NCBI GenBank assembly: GCA_031423755.1
Contig: JANPGC010000070.1
Location: 1-6,738 of the forward strand
From: JANMEX01 sp031423755
Lineage (GTDB): Bacteria > Pseudomonadota > Alphaproteobacteria > Rhizobiales > Rhizobiaceae
Length of the DNA stretch: 6,738 bases
Direction: 5' to 3'
Part shown: piece after piece, positions 6,327 through 6,738 of the stretch
Layout: each line of letters starts with the position of its first letter
Position numbering within the stretch: the first letter of the stretch is position 1
The notes under the pieces: generated by a model
Told to the model about the DNA's origin: nothing
The model's database searches: none
The model's input: the letters and a program-made list of their open reading frames with translations, nothing else
Program-made: the position numbers and the translations under genes

Positions 6327-6384
6327 CAAATCGGCTCGAAATCAGCATCGGGCATTCACCCCTTCCATTTCCCGCCAAATTCCA

Positions 6385-6390
6385 CTATAC
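6385..6390 (+). promoter_or_regulatory. Possible -10 box for rpsO
   Basis: CTATAC resembles a -10 hexamer and would place the start of transcription near 6397, directly before the first leader hairpin. A -35 box is not clear (CTTCCA around 6362-6367 is a poor match). A private rpsO promoter is plausible because unrelated genes and an opposing transcription unit separate rpsO from truB. Confidence 0.25.
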
Positions 6391-6398
6391 GCCCCGCA

Positions 6399-6464
6399 GC
6401 AACCCGGCTTTTTGCCGTTTGCTTTCATGGCCCTTGCTGGACGACATCCCGGCTCTGGGCGTCC
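6399..6464 (+). promoter_or_regulatory. Structured rpsO leader: two hairpins
   Basis: Hairpin 1 pairs GCAA (6399-6402) with TTGC (6419-6422) and CGGC (6405-6408) with GCCG (6414-6417), separated by a small internal loop and capped by TTTTT. Hairpin 2 pairs GGACG (6439-6443) with CGTCC (6460-6464) and CCC (6448-6450) with GGG (6457-6459), leaving a 4-nt bulge (ACAT) and a GGCTCT loop. They lie upstream of the AAGGA site. Ribosomal protein S15 represses its own mRNA through leader structures in several bacterial groups, alphaproteobacteria included; these hairpins could serve that purpose, but S15 binding is not shown by sequence. Confidence 0.4.
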
Positions 6465-6490
6465 CTATCCTCAAACAAAAGGAATATACG

Positions 6491-6738
6491 ATGTCGATTA
6501 CGCCTGAAAAGAAACAGGAAATCATCAAGGAATTTGGTCAAGCCGCTGGCGACACCGGTTCCCCTGAAGTGCAGGTTGCGATCCTTTCGCACCGCATTGC
6601 CAATCTGACCGAACATTTCAAGGGTCACAAGAAGGACAATCACTCGCGTCGTGGCCTTCTGGCACTTGTCTCGCAGCGCCGCTCGCTTTTGGATTACCTC
6701 AAGCGCAAGGACGTTTCGCGCTACCAGGTCATCATCGA
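6491..6738 (+). CDS. rpsO: 30S ribosomal protein S15 (partial, 3' end outside window)
   Basis: S15 binds the central domain of 16S rRNA (helices 20-22) early in 30S assembly and contributes to a bridge with the 50S subunit. The window holds 82 complete codons of a protein normally 89 residues long. The sequence is typical: MSITPEKKQEII, the loop DTGSPEVQVAILSHRI (21-36), NLTEHFKGHKKDNHSRRGLL (38-57) with the conserved H-x-x-D-x-H-S-R-R rRNA-binding stretch, and the SQRRSLLDYLKRKD helix (61-74). The ATG is preceded by a good AAGGA (6479-6483) 7 nt upstream. In related genomes rpsO directly follows truB and precedes pnp; pnp is expected just beyond the right edge. Identification is firm. Confidence 0.98.
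   Translation, partial: MSITPEKKQEIIKEFGQAAGDTGSPEVQVAILSHRIANLTEHFKGHKKDNHSRRGLLALVSQRRSLLDYLKRKDVSRYQVII

Overview
The window looks like part of the chromosome of an alphaproteobacterium, probably Hyphomicrobiales (Rhizobiales). Coding regions are GC-rich. The ends carry rbfA-truB and rpsO, which in this order normally form one translation-factor operon (nusA-ylxR-infB-rbfA-truB-rpsO-pnp). Genus cannot be fixed from this sequence; two different Na+/H+ antiporters side by side would fit a marine or salt- and alkali-exposed organism (inference).

Layout: positions 1-296 hold no convincing gene but contain a strong 13-bp inverted repeat and a smaller dyad. rbfA (297-749) and truB (759-1730) follow, 9 nt apart. 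Instead of rpsO there are then about 4.7 kb of accessory genes: a small secreted protein with two SH3-like repeats (1820-2329, +), a HAD-family hydrolase (2363-3061, +), nhaD (3065-4453, -), nhaA (4549-5727, +), and a MntA/HepT-type nucleotidyltransferase/HEPN pair on the minus strand (6292 to 5724). rpsO starts at 6491 and runs off the right edge with 82 of about 89 codons present.

How the genes relate: rbfA, truB and rpsO serve 30S maturation, tRNA psi55 formation and the small subunit. The SH3 and HAD genes lie downstream of truB on the same strand and may be co-transcribed with it. nhaD and nhaA are divergent from a shared 95-bp region containing two small dyads, one of which covers the nhaD ribosome-binding site. 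Both antiporters should exchange cytoplasmic Na+ (or Li+) for external H+.

The most notable finding is the minus-strand pair. The nucleotidyltransferase (antitoxin type) looks intact, but the HEPN toxin gene is decayed: its middle section is missing and a TGA interrupts it, with recognisable family sequence continuing in the same frame for 25 more residues to a TAG. That TAG forms a CTAG palindrome with the stop of nhaA. The block is AT-rich (about 43% GC over 5881-6180 by hand count), which points to horizontal acquisition followed by loss of the toxin. I see no clearly new system; the decayed toxin with a retained antitoxin, the antiporter pair with its RNA hairpin, and the structured rpsO leader deserve a second look.
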